From NCBI RefSeq assembly GCF_900465345.1, contig NZ_UEGO01000002.1:33516-97515 (forward strand): a stretch of 64,000 bases of DNA, read 5' to 3'. How positions within the stretch are numbered: the first letter of the stretch is position 1; the number at the start of each line of letters is the position of its first letter. The notes beneath the pieces are model-generated. The model was not told the DNA's origin. It worked only from the letters and a program-made list of their open reading frames with translations, and searched no databases. The position numbers and the translations under genes are program-made. Origin of the DNA: Asaia bogorensis. GTDB lineage: Bacteria; Pseudomonadota; Alphaproteobacteria; Acetobacterales; Acetobacteraceae. Positions 53,757-62,069 of this stretch are shown one piece after another.

Positions 53757-54844
53757 ATGCCGCGCCGGGTATTCCGCGTTCCAGGCGCGCAAGCGAACGC
53801 AACAGGCTCGACCCGTTCGTGGTCTCCGGCGGGGATGCCAGCCCGCGCGATCAGCGCGACCTGATGGAGCGACCGTTCTTCTCGCTCGCGAAGACAAAGC
53901 GCACGGTGCCGATCTTCTATGAAGCCGGTGACGTCCGTGTCGAAGTCTTCGGCATGCCCGACCATGGCATGGCGACGATCTGGGACGCCGATGTGCTGAT
54001 CTGGGCCGCCAGCCAGATCGTCGAGGCGGAAAATCTTGGTCTTACGACATCGCGCTTCCTGCGCTTCACGCCCTATCAGCTTCTGAGCAGTATCGGGCGT
54101 CAGACGGGAGCGCGGGATTATGGGCTACTCAAGGCGGCACTGACCCGGCTCCAGTCCACCGTGGTCGCCACTACGATCCGCAACGGCCAGAACTGGCGCC
54201 GTCAGCAGTTCTCCTGGATCACCGAATGGGAGATCTGTGCCAGCCAGACGGGCCGCGCCGCTGGTGTCGAGATCGTCATTCCCGAATGGTTCTATCGCGG
54301 CGTGATCGACCGCTCGCTCGTGCTTGCCATCGACCCGGCCTATTTCCGCCTCACCGGCGGCATCGAACGCTGGCTCTATCGCATCGCCCGCAAGCATGCT
54401 GGCCGCCAGCGTGCGGGCTGGACCTTCGAGATCGCCCATCTGCATGCGAAATCCGGCAGCCTGGTGCGTGTCTCGGATTTCGCCATCCAGATCCGGCATA
54501 TCGCCGCCCGCCAGTCGTTGCCCGGCTATCGCCTGGGCATCGAGCGCGACGGCGCGCGCGAATTGCTCCGCATCCTGCCGGCCGACTTATCCACAATTCC
54601 TGTGGATAACCATGTGAATGGTATCGGGATTTCACACGCAACCCTTATCGGGACATCACACGCAGGACTATCGGGACTTCGCACGCACGAATCGCAGCTA
54701 AGTCTTTGGCCTGAAACGGCGATTCCGGCCCTTAACTTATCTAACTTAGAATCTAACTCTTATGTTGATGGGGCGGGCCGCCTTGCGGATAACGGCCCTG
54801 GTCCCTCCGTTTCCGGCCCAAAAGCACGCGGAGACGGGCCATGA
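53753..54844 (+). CDS. repA: Replication initiator protein RepA
   Basis: 363 residues: MERPFFSLAKTKRTVPIFYEAGDVRVEVFGMPDHGMATIWDADVLIWAASQIVEAENLGLTTSRFLRFTPYQLLSSIGRQTG..., the RepA family of alphaproteobacterial plasmids/ICEs. It should bind origin iterons. The last third of the gene contains DnaA boxes, three iteron-like repeats and an AT-rich stretch in the coding frame, so the origin seems embedded here. It overlaps parA by four bases. Confidence 0.9.
   Translation: MNAAPGIPRSRRASERNRLDPFVVSGGDASPRDQRDLMERPFFSLAKTKRTVPIFYEAGDVRVEVFGMPDHGMATIWDADVLIWAASQIVEAENLGLTTSRFLRFTPYQLLSSIGRQTGARDYGLLKAALTRLQSTVVATTIRNGQNWRRQQFSWITEWEICASQTGRAAGVEIVIPEWFYRGVIDRSLVLAIDPAYFRLTGGIERWLYRIARKHAGRQRAGWTFEIAHLHAKSGSLVRVSDFAIQIRHIAARQSLPGYRLGIERDGARELLRILPADLSTIPVDNHVNGIGISHATLIGTSHAGLSGLRTHESQLSLWPETAIPALNLSNLESNSYVDGAGRLADNGPGPSVSGPKARGDGP
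54587..54609. other. Paired DnaA boxes in repA
   Basis: TTATCCACA (54587-54595) and its reverse complement TGTGGATAA (54601-54609), separated by five bases. Both are perfect consensus DnaA boxes. Confidence 0.85.
54622..54687 (+). repeat. Three iterons in repA
   Basis: Direct repeats with consensus TATCGGGANNTCRCACGCA begin at 54622, 54646 and 54669 (period 23-24). They are likely RepA-binding sites. Confidence 0.8.
54731..54766 (+). other. AT-rich candidate DNA-unwinding element
   Basis: Repeated TAACTTA/CTAACTTA/CTAACTCT units in an AT-rich stretch just after the iterons. It completes the classical DnaA box - iteron - DUE order. Confidence 0.6.
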
Positions 54845-55479
54845 TCGTGGCCCTCCTCAACCAGAAGGGCGGCGTCGGCAAGACGACGCTGGCGCTGCAT
54901 CTCGCGGGCCAATGGGCTCGGGAAGGCCGGCGCGTGACGGTCATCGATGCCGACCCGCAGGGCTCGGCGCTGGACTGGTCGGCGCAGCGCGCACGGGAGG
55001 GACTGCCCCGCCTGTTCGGCGTGATCGGCCTGGCGCGCGACACGCTGCATCACGAGGCGCCGGAACTGGCTCAGGGGGTGGATCACGTCGTCATCGACGG
55101 TCCGCCTCGGGTGGCGGCGCTGCTGCGCTCCGCCCTGCTGGCGGCCGATCTGGTGCTGATCCCGGTGCAGCCTTCGCCGTTCGACGGCTGGGCCTCGGCC
55201 GAAATGCTGCGGCTGCTGGCGGAAGCGCGGCTCTTCCGTCCCGGTCTGCTGGCCCGTTTCGTGCTGAACCGCTGCGCCGCGCGCACGGTGATCGCCCGCG
55301 AAACCCGGCTGGCGCTGGTGGGGCATGAGCCGGCGGCGCTGGCAGCGCGGATCGGCCAGCGGGTCGCGTTCGCCGACATGGCGCGCACCGGCCGCTTGGT
55401 CTGCGACTTGCGCCCGCAGGGGATTGCCGCCCGCGAAATCGCCGCACTGACAGCCGAGATTGGGGGGCTGGTGTCATGA
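54841..55479 (+). CDS. parA: ParA-family partition ATPase
   Basis: 212 residues. Deviant Walker A KGGVGKTT at residues 9-16, then VTVIDADPQGSALDW and VIDGPPRV (Walker B). It is the short form without an N-terminal HTH (type Ib-like). It moves plasmid copies on the nucleoid. It overlaps repA and the methylase gene. The likely partner is the ribbon-helix-helix protein three genes on. Confidence 0.92.
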   Translation: MIVALLNQKGGVGKTTLALHLAGQWAREGRRVTVIDADPQGSALDWSAQRAREGLPRLFGVIGLARDTLHHEAPELAQGVDHVVIDGPPRVAALLRSALLAADLVLIPVQPSPFDGWASAEMLRLLAEARLFRPGLLARFVLNRCAARTVIARETRLALVGHEPAALAARIGQRVAFADMARTGRLVCDLRPQGIAAREIAALTAEIGGLVS

Positions 55480-56219
55480 CCCTGCTGACCGGCGACAGCG
55501 CGCTCCTGATGCCCTGGCACGGCCCCTACGACATGATCCTGGTCGATCCCCCCTATGGCGATACGTCGCTCGCATGGGACCGGCGCATAGCGGATTGGCC
55601 CGGCAAGGCGCTCGCTGCCCTGAAACCCAGCGGCTCGCTCTGGGTTTTCGGCTCCCTGCGGAGTTTCCTTGCATCCAACGCGGCATTTCGGAATGCGGGC
55701 TGGAAATATGCCCAGGAACTGGTCTGGGAGAAGCAGAACGGTTCCAGCTTCCATGCCGATCGGTTCCGGCGCGTGCATGAACTGATCGTCCAGTTCTATC
55801 GCGACGATACGCCCTGGCGCGCCGTCTACAACGTGGTTCCGACCACGTCCGACGCACGGGCACGCACGGTACGACGGAAACACCGGCCGCCCCACATGGG
55901 TCGGATCGATGCCGGTCGTTACGTCAGCGAGGACGGTGGCCCGCGCCTGATGCGCTCCGTGATTCCGGTCCGTAATACGCATGGCCGGGCCATCCACCCG
56001 ACCGAGAAGCCGGTGGCGTTGCTGGAGATCCTGATCCGCACGAGCTGCCCACCGGGTGGCCTGGTGGGCGACTGGTTCGCCGGCTCGGGGGCTGCTGGCG
56101 TCGCCTGTCGGCTCGCCGGTCGGCGCTATGTCGGCTGCGAGATCGATCCTGTCATGGCGCAGAAAGCGCGCGACCGTATCGCGTCCGTGCTGCCGCTCGG
56201 CGAGGGAATATCGCCATGA
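55476..56219 (+). CDS. DNA N6-adenine/N4-cytosine methyltransferase
   Basis: 247 residues. DPPY catalytic motif at 24-27 (MILVDPPYGDTSLAWD), target-recognition middle, and SAM motif GLVGDWFAGSGAAGVACRLAGRRYVGCEID near residues 190-215. The order DPPY then FxGxG is that of beta-class enzymes. No restriction partner is adjacent, so it is an orphan, perhaps for anti-restriction or replication timing. Confidence 0.9.
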   Translation: MTLLTGDSALLMPWHGPYDMILVDPPYGDTSLAWDRRIADWPGKALAALKPSGSLWVFGSLRSFLASNAAFRNAGWKYAQELVWEKQNGSSFHADRFRRVHELIVQFYRDDTPWRAVYNVVPTTSDARARTVRRKHRPPHMGRIDAGRYVSEDGGPRLMRSVIPVRNTHGRAIHPTEKPVALLEILIRTSCPPGGLVGDWFAGSGAAGVACRLAGRRYVGCEIDPVMAQKARDRIASVLPLGEGISP

Positions 56220-56458
56220 CAGAGCGTCGCACGCTACCCGGCTTCGCGTCGCGCCCCGCCGACCCGGAACGCTGGGTCAAGGCGCCGGACAAGCCTGCGG
56301 CTGCCAACCACTTCACCGCCCGGCTGACCATCGACGTCACGCCGGCGCTGCGCGCCCGCATCAAGGTCGCGGCGTTCCAGCGCGGCATGACCGTCGCCGA
56401 CATGCTGCGCGCGCTGCTCGCCCGTGAGTTCCCTGACAATCCCGGAGACGTGCCATGA
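56216..56458 (+). CDS. Ribbon-helix-helix-like small protein (possible ParA partner)
   Basis: 80 residues. The C-terminal half RLTIDVTPALRARIKVAAFQRGMTVADMLRALLAREF resembles a CopG/ParG ribbon-helix-helix after a basic, unstructured N-terminus. This is the form of small centromere-binding partners of short ParA proteins. It overlaps both neighbours by four bases. Confidence 0.7.
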   Translation: MTERRTLPGFASRPADPERWVKAPDKPAAANHFTARLTIDVTPALRARIKVAAFQRGMTVADMLRALLAREFPDNPGDVP

Positions 56459-56955
56459 ACGGACGATTTTCTACGCCGCCGCATCGCCGCGCGGCGTCGC
56501 TGACCCATGTCGAACTGACCTGGATCGAGAAGCGTATCGAGCACTGGTTGCGCTTCGGCCACCGCGTTGACGAACAGATCCTTGATGGTCGCCGCCGCAT
56601 TTCCAGTTTCGCGCCGGGCAGCATCTTCGCCTTCGTCCGCTGGGCGTCGAACGATCTGGGAGCCACGGTCTCCCGCGTGGACATCGTGCGGGCGGTGGAA
56701 GCAGGAAGTCCATTCCAGACTCTGCCATTTGTGCGTCCCGGTGGCGAAATCCTCCTGCGTGTCGATAGCTGGCCGAGGGTCGAGCGCGTGCTTCGGGCGA
56801 TCGACGCTGTTGACGCGCTGGGCATCGACCCGGCGGATGCCGCGCCCGATTACTGGCGGCATCTCCACCATCGCATCACTGCCGGACATGAGCCCCGCAG
56901 CTACACGCGCGAGCAGCACGCAGCCTGGCTCAAGCGGCGGCAGGTGACGTCATGA
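56455..56955 (+). CDS. DUF2840 protein
   Basis: 166 residues: LTHVELTWIEKRIEHWLRFGHRVDEQILDGRRRISSFAPGSIFAFVRWASNDLGATVSRVDIVRAV, the DUF2840 family found only in this conjugative module. Function unknown. Overlaps its neighbours by four bases on each side. Confidence 0.85.
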   Translation: MNGRFSTPPHRRAASLTHVELTWIEKRIEHWLRFGHRVDEQILDGRRRISSFAPGSIFAFVRWASNDLGATVSRVDIVRAVEAGSPFQTLPFVRPGGEILLRVDSWPRVERVLRAIDAVDALGIDPADAAPDYWRHLHHRITAGHEPRSYTREQHAAWLKRRQVTS

Positions 56956-57509
56956 CCCGGCGTGGCTGGTTCTTCGCCACCTATTTCGCGGTGCTCGGTG
57001 TGGGCGTTTCGCTGGCCCTGCATCCTATGCCCCGGCTGATCTGGAACGAAACGGCGAGCGTGCCCGTCGGGCTTTATCGGCTGCACACGGACCCTGCGCC
57101 GCATGTCGGCGATCTGGCCGCTGTCCGTCTGCCCGAGCGCGAGGCGATGCTGCTGGCGACGCGCGGCTACCTCCCTCTCGGTGTGCCCCTGCTCAAACCT
57201 GTAGCGGCCATCGCAGGGCAGTTCGTGTGCCGTACCGGACAACGCATCACCATCGACGGAAAATTCGCTGGCGACGCGCGATCCGTCGATCATCGTGGTC
57301 GCCCGCTGCCCGTCTGGCGGGGTTGCCAACACCTCGATCCCGGCCAGGTCTTCGTCATGAATCCGGCCGAGCCACGCAGTCTCGATGGCCGATATTTTGG
57401 CGCGCTGCCCCTCTCCACCGTCATCGGCCGAGCCACTCCGGTCTGGCTTCCATCCGGGAGCGGCCAGGCCGTCGCCTTATCCTCCAATCCATCCGCGAAA
57501 GGACACTAA
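56952..57509 (+). CDS. traF: TraF-like S26 family signal peptidase
   Basis: 185 residues. N-terminal membrane helix (GWFFATYFAVLGVGVSLALH). Serine in ETASVPVGLYRL (SxPxG of S26 peptidases) and Lys in PLLKPVAAIAGQFVC. Ends with FGALPLSTVIGRATPVW. TraF processes conjugative pilin. It overlaps the DUF2840 gene by four bases. Confidence 0.9.
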   Translation: MTRRGWFFATYFAVLGVGVSLALHPMPRLIWNETASVPVGLYRLHTDPAPHVGDLAAVRLPEREAMLLATRGYLPLGVPLLKPVAAIAGQFVCRTGQRITIDGKFAGDARSVDHRGRPLPVWRGCQHLDPGQVFVMNPAEPRSLDGRYFGALPLSTVIGRATPVWLPSGSGQAVALSSNPSAKGH

Positions 57510-57510
57510 G

Positions 57511-57849
57511 ATGGCACAGATCGGTCTTTTCACCCGCACCAAAACCGGCTTTGCCGGGCGTATTCGCACCCTTACCGTGACGCAGGATCTTATCCTCATT
57601 CCGGCCGATTTTTCCGACGCCGAACATGCACCGGATTATCGCATCCATCTCACCGATGCCGACGGTCCGGAGGTCGGCGCAGGCTGGAAACGCACCGGCG
57701 AGAGGGCCGGTGAATACGTCGCCGTAGCACTCGACGATCCCGCCTTCACGCAGCCCATCCGGGCCAATCTCTTCCGCACCGCCGACGACCGCGCGGTCTG
57801 GGTGCTGAACTGGACGCGCCCGTCAAAGCGCGCCGAAAGAGGAGATTGA
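57511..57849 (+). CDS. DUF736 protein (second copy)
   Basis: 112 residues, MAQIGLFTRTKTGFAGRIRTLTVTQDLILIPADFS...VEVGAGWKRT-like region, ...YVAVALDDPAFTQPIRANLF. Related to the copy at 50679-51005 but diverged. ATG 57511 (AAAGGA upstream) lies one base after the traF stop. Confidence 0.85.
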   Translation: MAQIGLFTRTKTGFAGRIRTLTVTQDLILIPADFSDAEHAPDYRIHLTDADGPEVGAGWKRTGERAGEYVAVALDDPAFTQPIRANLFRTADDRAVWVLNWTRPSKRAERGD

Positions 57850-57853
57850 GACG

Positions 57854-58525
57854 ATGCGACCCGCGTTCTTCCTCGCTGTCGGCATCACCGCGATCGGCGT
57901 ATTAGCTGCTGCCGACCAGACACGGGCGGCGTCGGTTTCGACACTCGCCGACACCGATTCTTTTGCTGCCCAAATCGCTGAGGCAGTCCGCCGTTTCGAC
58001 GTTCCTACCACCTGGATACGGGCGGTGATGCGTGCTGAAAGCGGCGGTGATACCAGTGCGATTTCGTCGAAAGGCGCGCTCGGCCTCATGCAGATCATGC
58101 CCGCGACCTGGGCCGACCTGCGTGTCCGCTATGGGCTGGGAAGTGATCCATTCGATGTGCATGACAACATTCTCGCGGGTGCCGCGTATCTGCGCGAGAT
58201 GCACGATCGCTACGGATCACCGGGGTTTCTCGCAGCCTATAATGCCGGACCGGGACGCTACGAGGACTTCCGCGATCGGCAACGTCCGCTGCCGCCCGAA
58301 ACCCTCGCCTATGTCGCCGGTCTTCTGCCTCTTCTCGGCCAGAACGGTGACGCAATACCGCTTCCGGCGGCGCGTCCCGATCCCCTGGCCTGGAGACGCG
58401 CGCCGATCTTTTTCGCACGCGCGAACGATGCGTCTGCCAACATCACCGCACGCGATCTGTTGCCTATTGCACCGCACTCCGCTGGCCTGTTCGTGACGGT
58501 TTCTGACAGGGAGTCGGCACCATGA
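57854..58525 (+). CDS. Lytic transglycosylase (VirB1-like)
   Basis: 223 residues. A signal peptide (FFLAVGITAIGVLAAADQTRAA) is followed by an SLT domain: VPTTWIRAVMRAESGGDTSAISSKGALGLMQIMPATWADLRVRYGLG, with catalytic Glu in AESGG, and AYNAGPGRY. It opens peptidoglycan for the transfer channel. Confidence 0.9.
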   Translation: MRPAFFLAVGITAIGVLAAADQTRAASVSTLADTDSFAAQIAEAVRRFDVPTTWIRAVMRAESGGDTSAISSKGALGLMQIMPATWADLRVRYGLGSDPFDVHDNILAGAAYLREMHDRYGSPGFLAAYNAGPGRYEDFRDRQRPLPPETLAYVAGLLPLLGQNGDAIPLPAARPDPLAWRRAPIFFARANDASANITARDLLPIAPHSAGLFVTVSDRESAP

Positions 58526-58836
58526 CCATGCCGAATCCGCCTCTCCTTACCGCCCATTCGCAGCCGGTCGCAGGTCAGCGCATAATCGTGGTCCGGCGTG
58601 GTCCAGCGTTTCTCATGACGGATCGTAGCAGGGATCAGGGACCGCACTGGGTCTGGGCAAAGGAGAGGCGAGATAAAAGGGCGCACATTGCGCCTCGGTT
58701 GGGGTGTTGGTTTTCCAGCGTTTTTTCCTTTCCTACACAATGTTTCTCCCTCTCCGCCAATGTTTGCCGACCCTACTTTTCCTTGTTGCACCTGTCTTTT
58801 TCGCACATTGGGGGCGCCAATGGCCCGCGAGAATGA
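58522..58836 (+). CDS. Doubtful ORF; region may contain oriT
   Basis: 104 codons overlapping the transglycosylase by four bases. The first part (MPNPPLLTAHSQPVAGQRIIVVRRGPAFLMTDRSRDQGP) could be real; the second half is low-complexity Phe/Ser-rich and overlaps the relaxase start. The region just before a relaxase gene is where an origin of transfer would be expected. No clear nick site was found. Confidence 0.35.
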   Translation: MTMPNPPLLTAHSQPVAGQRIIVVRRGPAFLMTDRSRDQGPHWVWAKERRDKRAHIAPRLGCWFSSVFSFPTQCFSLSANVCRPYFSLLHLSFSHIGGANGPRE

Positions 58837-60559
58837 TTTCCAGCCCCGTCTGGGCCGCATCCGCTCGCCCCGCGCCCAGCGGCTCAAGCCCTTCGTCGCC
58901 CAGGCCCTCGCCTCGGCCCAGCGTGCCGGAGGCGGTGGCTTCCGATCGGGCCGCAGCGGCGGCGGTTCCCGCTCGTCCTTCGGGCGTGGCCGCGTCGCAG
59001 CAGCCAGGGCCAATCGTCTGCTGACCAGCCGTGTCCGCCGCGTGACCGTCAAGGCCCGTGTCGTGCGCCACAGCGGGCGCAAGGCGCCGCTCGCCGCCCA
59101 TCTGCGTTACCTGCGCCGGGAAGGGGTGACGAAGGACGGCGAGAAGGCGCGGCTCTTCGGTCCTGGCATCGACGATGCCGACCCGAAGGCGTTCGCCGAG
59201 CGCTGCGAGGATGATCGCCACCATTTCCGTTTCATCATCTCACCCGAGGACGCGCCCGACATGGCCGACCTCAAGGGCTATGCCCGCGAACTGGTCGGGC
59301 AGATGGAAAAAGACCTCGGCACGAAGCTGGACTGGGTGGGGGTGGATCACTGGAACACCCAGCATCCCCATGTCCACATCCTCGTGCGGGGCGTAGCCGA
59401 GGATGGCAGCGACCTCGTGATCTCCCGCGATTATATCCGGGAGGGCCTGCGCGCCCGTGCCCAGGATCTGGTGACGCAGGAACTCGGGCTACGCAATGAC
59501 GTCGAAATCCATCGTGCCCTCGAACGCCAGGTCGGCGCCGAGCACTGGACCCAGCTCGACCGGCAACTCGCCCGCGATGCGGGCCGCAACGGCATCATCG
59601 ACATGGCGCCAGCGCCGGATCGGCAGCCTGATCCGTTCGAGGCCCTGAAGGTCGGGCGCCTGCGCCACCTGGAGGGGCTCGGTCTCGCCCATCAGGTCGG
59701 TCAGGGACAATGGATGCTGGATGAATCCGCCGAGGCGACGCTCCGCGAGTTCGGGGAGCGCGGCGACATCATCAAGCGTATCCACCGCTCGCTGACGGAG
59801 CGCGGGATCGAGCGGAGCACATCGAGCTACGTCCTGGCGGGTGAAAGCCTCGACGTTCCTGTCGTCGGCAGGCTGGTCGATCGGGGGCTGGACGACGAGC
59901 TGAAAGGCACGGCCTACGCCGTCATCGACGGCGTGGATGGCCGCACGCATCATATCCGTTTTCCCGATCTCGACGCGACCGGTGATGGCAGCATGGGGTC
60001 GGTCGTGGAGCTTCGCGCCTTCGATGACAGGAAGGGGCAGCGTCGCGTGGCGCTGGCCGTCCGTTCCGACCTGTCGATCGAGGATCAGGTGACGGCGCGC
60101 GGGGCTACCTGGCTCGACCGGCAGGCAGTGGCGCGCGACCCTGTTGCATTGGGGCAGGCGGGGTTCGGTGCCGAAGTGCATGAGGCGATGGAGCGGCGGA
60201 CCGAGCAACTGATTGAGCAGGGTCTTGCCGAACGCCGGACGCAGGGGGTGATCCTGGCGCGCAACCTGATCGGGAAACTCAGGGACCGCGAGCTTCACGA
60301 AGTGGGAGAGCGGCTCGCCGCTGAGACGGGCCGGACGTTCAGTCAGTCGGCATCGGGCGAGTATGTCACCGGCACGTATCGGCAACGCATGGCCCTGGCC
60401 TCCGGCCGCTATGCGATGATCGATGACGGCCTCCAGTTCCAGCTCGTGCCATGGACGCCGTCGCTGGAGAAGCAGCGGGGCCAGCACGTCTCCGGCGTCG
60501 CACGCGACGATGGCGGGATCGACTGGAGCTTCACCCGGAACCGGGGGCTCGGGCTATAG
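58820..60559 (+). CDS. Relaxase RlxS-type (VirD2-like, DUF3363)
   Basis: 579 residues. The basic Arg/Gly-rich N-terminus is followed by a relaxase domain with HHFRFIISPEDA and the metal-binding His triad H182-x-H184-x-H186 (NTQHPHVHILVRG). The C-terminal DUF3363 region follows (DDELKGTAYAVIDGVDGRTHHIRF). It nicks oriT and pilots DNA in conjugation. ATG 58820 (MARENDFQ) is chosen; the upstream open stretch is low-complexity. No TraG or trb genes follow. Confidence 0.92.
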   Translation: MARENDFQPRLGRIRSPRAQRLKPFVAQALASAQRAGGGGFRSGRSGGGSRSSFGRGRVAAARANRLLTSRVRRVTVKARVVRHSGRKAPLAAHLRYLRREGVTKDGEKARLFGPGIDDADPKAFAERCEDDRHHFRFIISPEDAPDMADLKGYARELVGQMEKDLGTKLDWVGVDHWNTQHPHVHILVRGVAEDGSDLVISRDYIREGLRARAQDLVTQELGLRNDVEIHRALERQVGAEHWTQLDRQLARDAGRNGIIDMAPAPDRQPDPFEALKVGRLRHLEGLGLAHQVGQGQWMLDESAEATLREFGERGDIIKRIHRSLTERGIERSTSSYVLAGESLDVPVVGRLVDRGLDDELKGTAYAVIDGVDGRTHHIRFPDLDATGDGSMGSVVELRAFDDRKGQRRVALAVRSDLSIEDQVTARGATWLDRQAVARDPVALGQAGFGAEVHEAMERRTEQLIEQGLAERRTQGVILARNLIGKLRDRELHEVGERLAAETGRTFSQSASGEYVTGTYRQRMALASGRYAMIDDGLQFQLVPWTPSLEKQRGQHVSGVARDDGGIDWSFTRNRGLGL

Positions 60560-60779
60560 TCGTCGTGGCGATAAGGACAGTTAAATTCCCCTGGATTGAA
60601 GATAGACCCGCCGAGGGAAAGGAAGTTGCCGACGCTCGGTTCGTCAGTGGATATAGAGAATGATGAACGACCGACACGGCCAATATGTCGGGAAAGCAGC
60701 CAATCGGAAATCGGCAATGACACTGCACAATCCGGCGACAGGAACGGCCCATCGGGCGAAAGGGAATTGACAATATTCT

Positions 60780-60803
60780 ATATATCCACGAGTAAGGATA
60801 TAT
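60780..60803. promoter_or_regulatory. ArsR operator overlapping the arsR start
   Basis: ATATATCC-N8-GGATATAT, perfect 8-bp arms. The right arm includes the first two bases of the arsR ATG (60802). A TTGACA at 60767-60772 is a likely -35. Bound ArsR would block transcription and initiation. Confidence 0.65.
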
Positions 60804-61143
60804 GGATACCGAATCGACCCTGTTGGCCCTGAGCGCACTGTCGCAATCCACGCGGTTGGAGATATTCCGCCTGCTGGTGCGCCATGAACCGAACGGGCTG
60901 CCGGCCGGAGACGTCGCGCGGCATCTCGATGTCCCGCAGAACACGATCTCGGCCCACCTCGCCACTCTGACCCGTGCCGGCCTGCTGACCTCGCAGCGCC
61001 ATAGCCGTGTGATTGTCTATCGTGCCTGCCTACCGCGCCTGCGGGAACTGATGCTGTTTCTCGTCAAGGACTGCTGCGGGCAAAGCCCTGAACTTTGTGA
61101 GCCACTGGTTGCAGAACTGTCGTCCTGCTGCCCATCCGAGTGA
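60802..61143 (+). CDS. arsR: ArsR-family arsenic repressor
   Basis: 113 residues with a winged helix (EIFRLLVRHEPNGLPAGDVARHLDVPQNTISAHLATLTRAGLLTSQRHSRVIVYRA). The E. coli ELCVCDL site is absent; C-terminal cysteines (C91, C92, C99, C109, C110) suggest the alternative As(III) site known from A. ferrooxidans-type ArsR. Overlaps the palindromic operator; heads the ars operon. Confidence 0.9.
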   Translation: MDTESTLLALSALSQSTRLEIFRLLVRHEPNGLPAGDVARHLDVPQNTISAHLATLTRAGLLTSQRHSRVIVYRACLPRLRELMLFLVKDCCGQSPELCEPLVAELSSCCPSE

Positions 61144-61151
61144 ACCCCCCA

Positions 61152-62069
61152 ATGACCGATCGCGTCTTCAATGTGTTGTTTCTGTGTACGGGTAATTCCG
61201 CACGTTCGATTTTGGCCGAGAGCATCCTTCGCAAGGATGGTGCTGGCCATTTCAGGGTCTTCTCCGCCGGTAGCCATCCCAAGGGGCAGGTCAATCCTCT
61301 CGCCTTGAAAGTGCTGGCGAGCTTCGACTACCCGACCGAGGGACTGCGTTCCAAGCCCTGGGATGAGTTTGCTGTTGCGAACGCTCCCGTTATGGATTTC
61401 GTTTTTACCGTCTGCGATGACGCTGCTGGAGAAGTCTGTCCGGTATGGCCGGGGAAACCCATCACGGCCCATTGGGGCATTCCCGATCCGAGTAATGTTT
61501 CGGGAACCGATGCCGACCGGGAGCGAGCGTTCGTCTCGGCGTTCAAGGGTCTGAAGAATCGTATTTCCCTGCTTGTCGCATTGCCGCTGGCCAAGCTTGA
61601 GACTGCCAGTTTGGTGACGAAATTGCGCGACATTGGCACCGAGCCAACTGGCGTCACAATCTATCATAACCCGAATTGCGGCACATCGCGCAATACGCTT
61701 GCCCTGATCCGAAATGCGGGGATCGAGCCAACCATCATCGAATATCTCAAAACACCGCCATCGCGCGCCGAACTGGTCAGTCTGATCACGCGCATGGGGA
61801 TCTCGGTTCGCGATCTCCTGCGGCGCAAGGGCACGCCCTATGATGAGCTTGGCCTCGATAATCCGGCCCTGAGCGATGACGACCTAATCGACGCCATGAT
61901 GGCGCATCCAATCCTGATCAACCGGCCCATCGTCGTCACCCCGCTGGGTGCGGCACTCTGCCGTCCGTCCGAGGCAGTTCTGGACATCCTGCCCAACCCG
62001 CAGCGAGGCGCTTTCGTCAAAGAAGACGGCGAGAAGATCGTCGATGAATCCGGCAAGCGGATCGTCTGA
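61152..62069 (+). CDS. arsC: Double arsenate reductase: LMW-PTP-type fused to glutaredoxin-type ArsC
   Basis: 305 residues. Domain one (about 1-155) is a low-molecular-weight phosphatase-type reductase with CX5R at Cys12-Arg18 ([16 protein letters not shown]) and DPSNV. Domain two (about 165-305) is a Spx/ArsC fold with Cys176 ([16 protein letters not shown]) and [26 protein letters not shown], like plasmid R773 ArsC. Two different evolutionary solutions to arsenate reduction are joined. ATG 61152 is preferred; GTG 61140 overlapping the arsR stop is possible. Overlaps arsB. Confidence 0.9.
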   Translation: MTDRVFNVLFLCTGNSARSILAESILRKDGAGHFRVFSAGSHPKGQVNPLALKVLASFDYPTEGLRSKPWDEFAVANAPVMDFVFTVCDDAAGEVCPVWPGKPITAHWGIPDPSNVSGTDADRERAFVSAFKGLKNRISLLVALPLAKLETASLVTKLRDIGTEPTGVTIYHNPNCGTSRNTLALIRNAGIEPTIIEYLKTPPSRAELVSLITRMGISVRDLLRRKGTPYDELGLDNPALSDDDLIDAMMAHPILINRPIVVTPLGAALCRPSEAVLDILPNPQRGAFVKEDGEKIVDESGKRIV

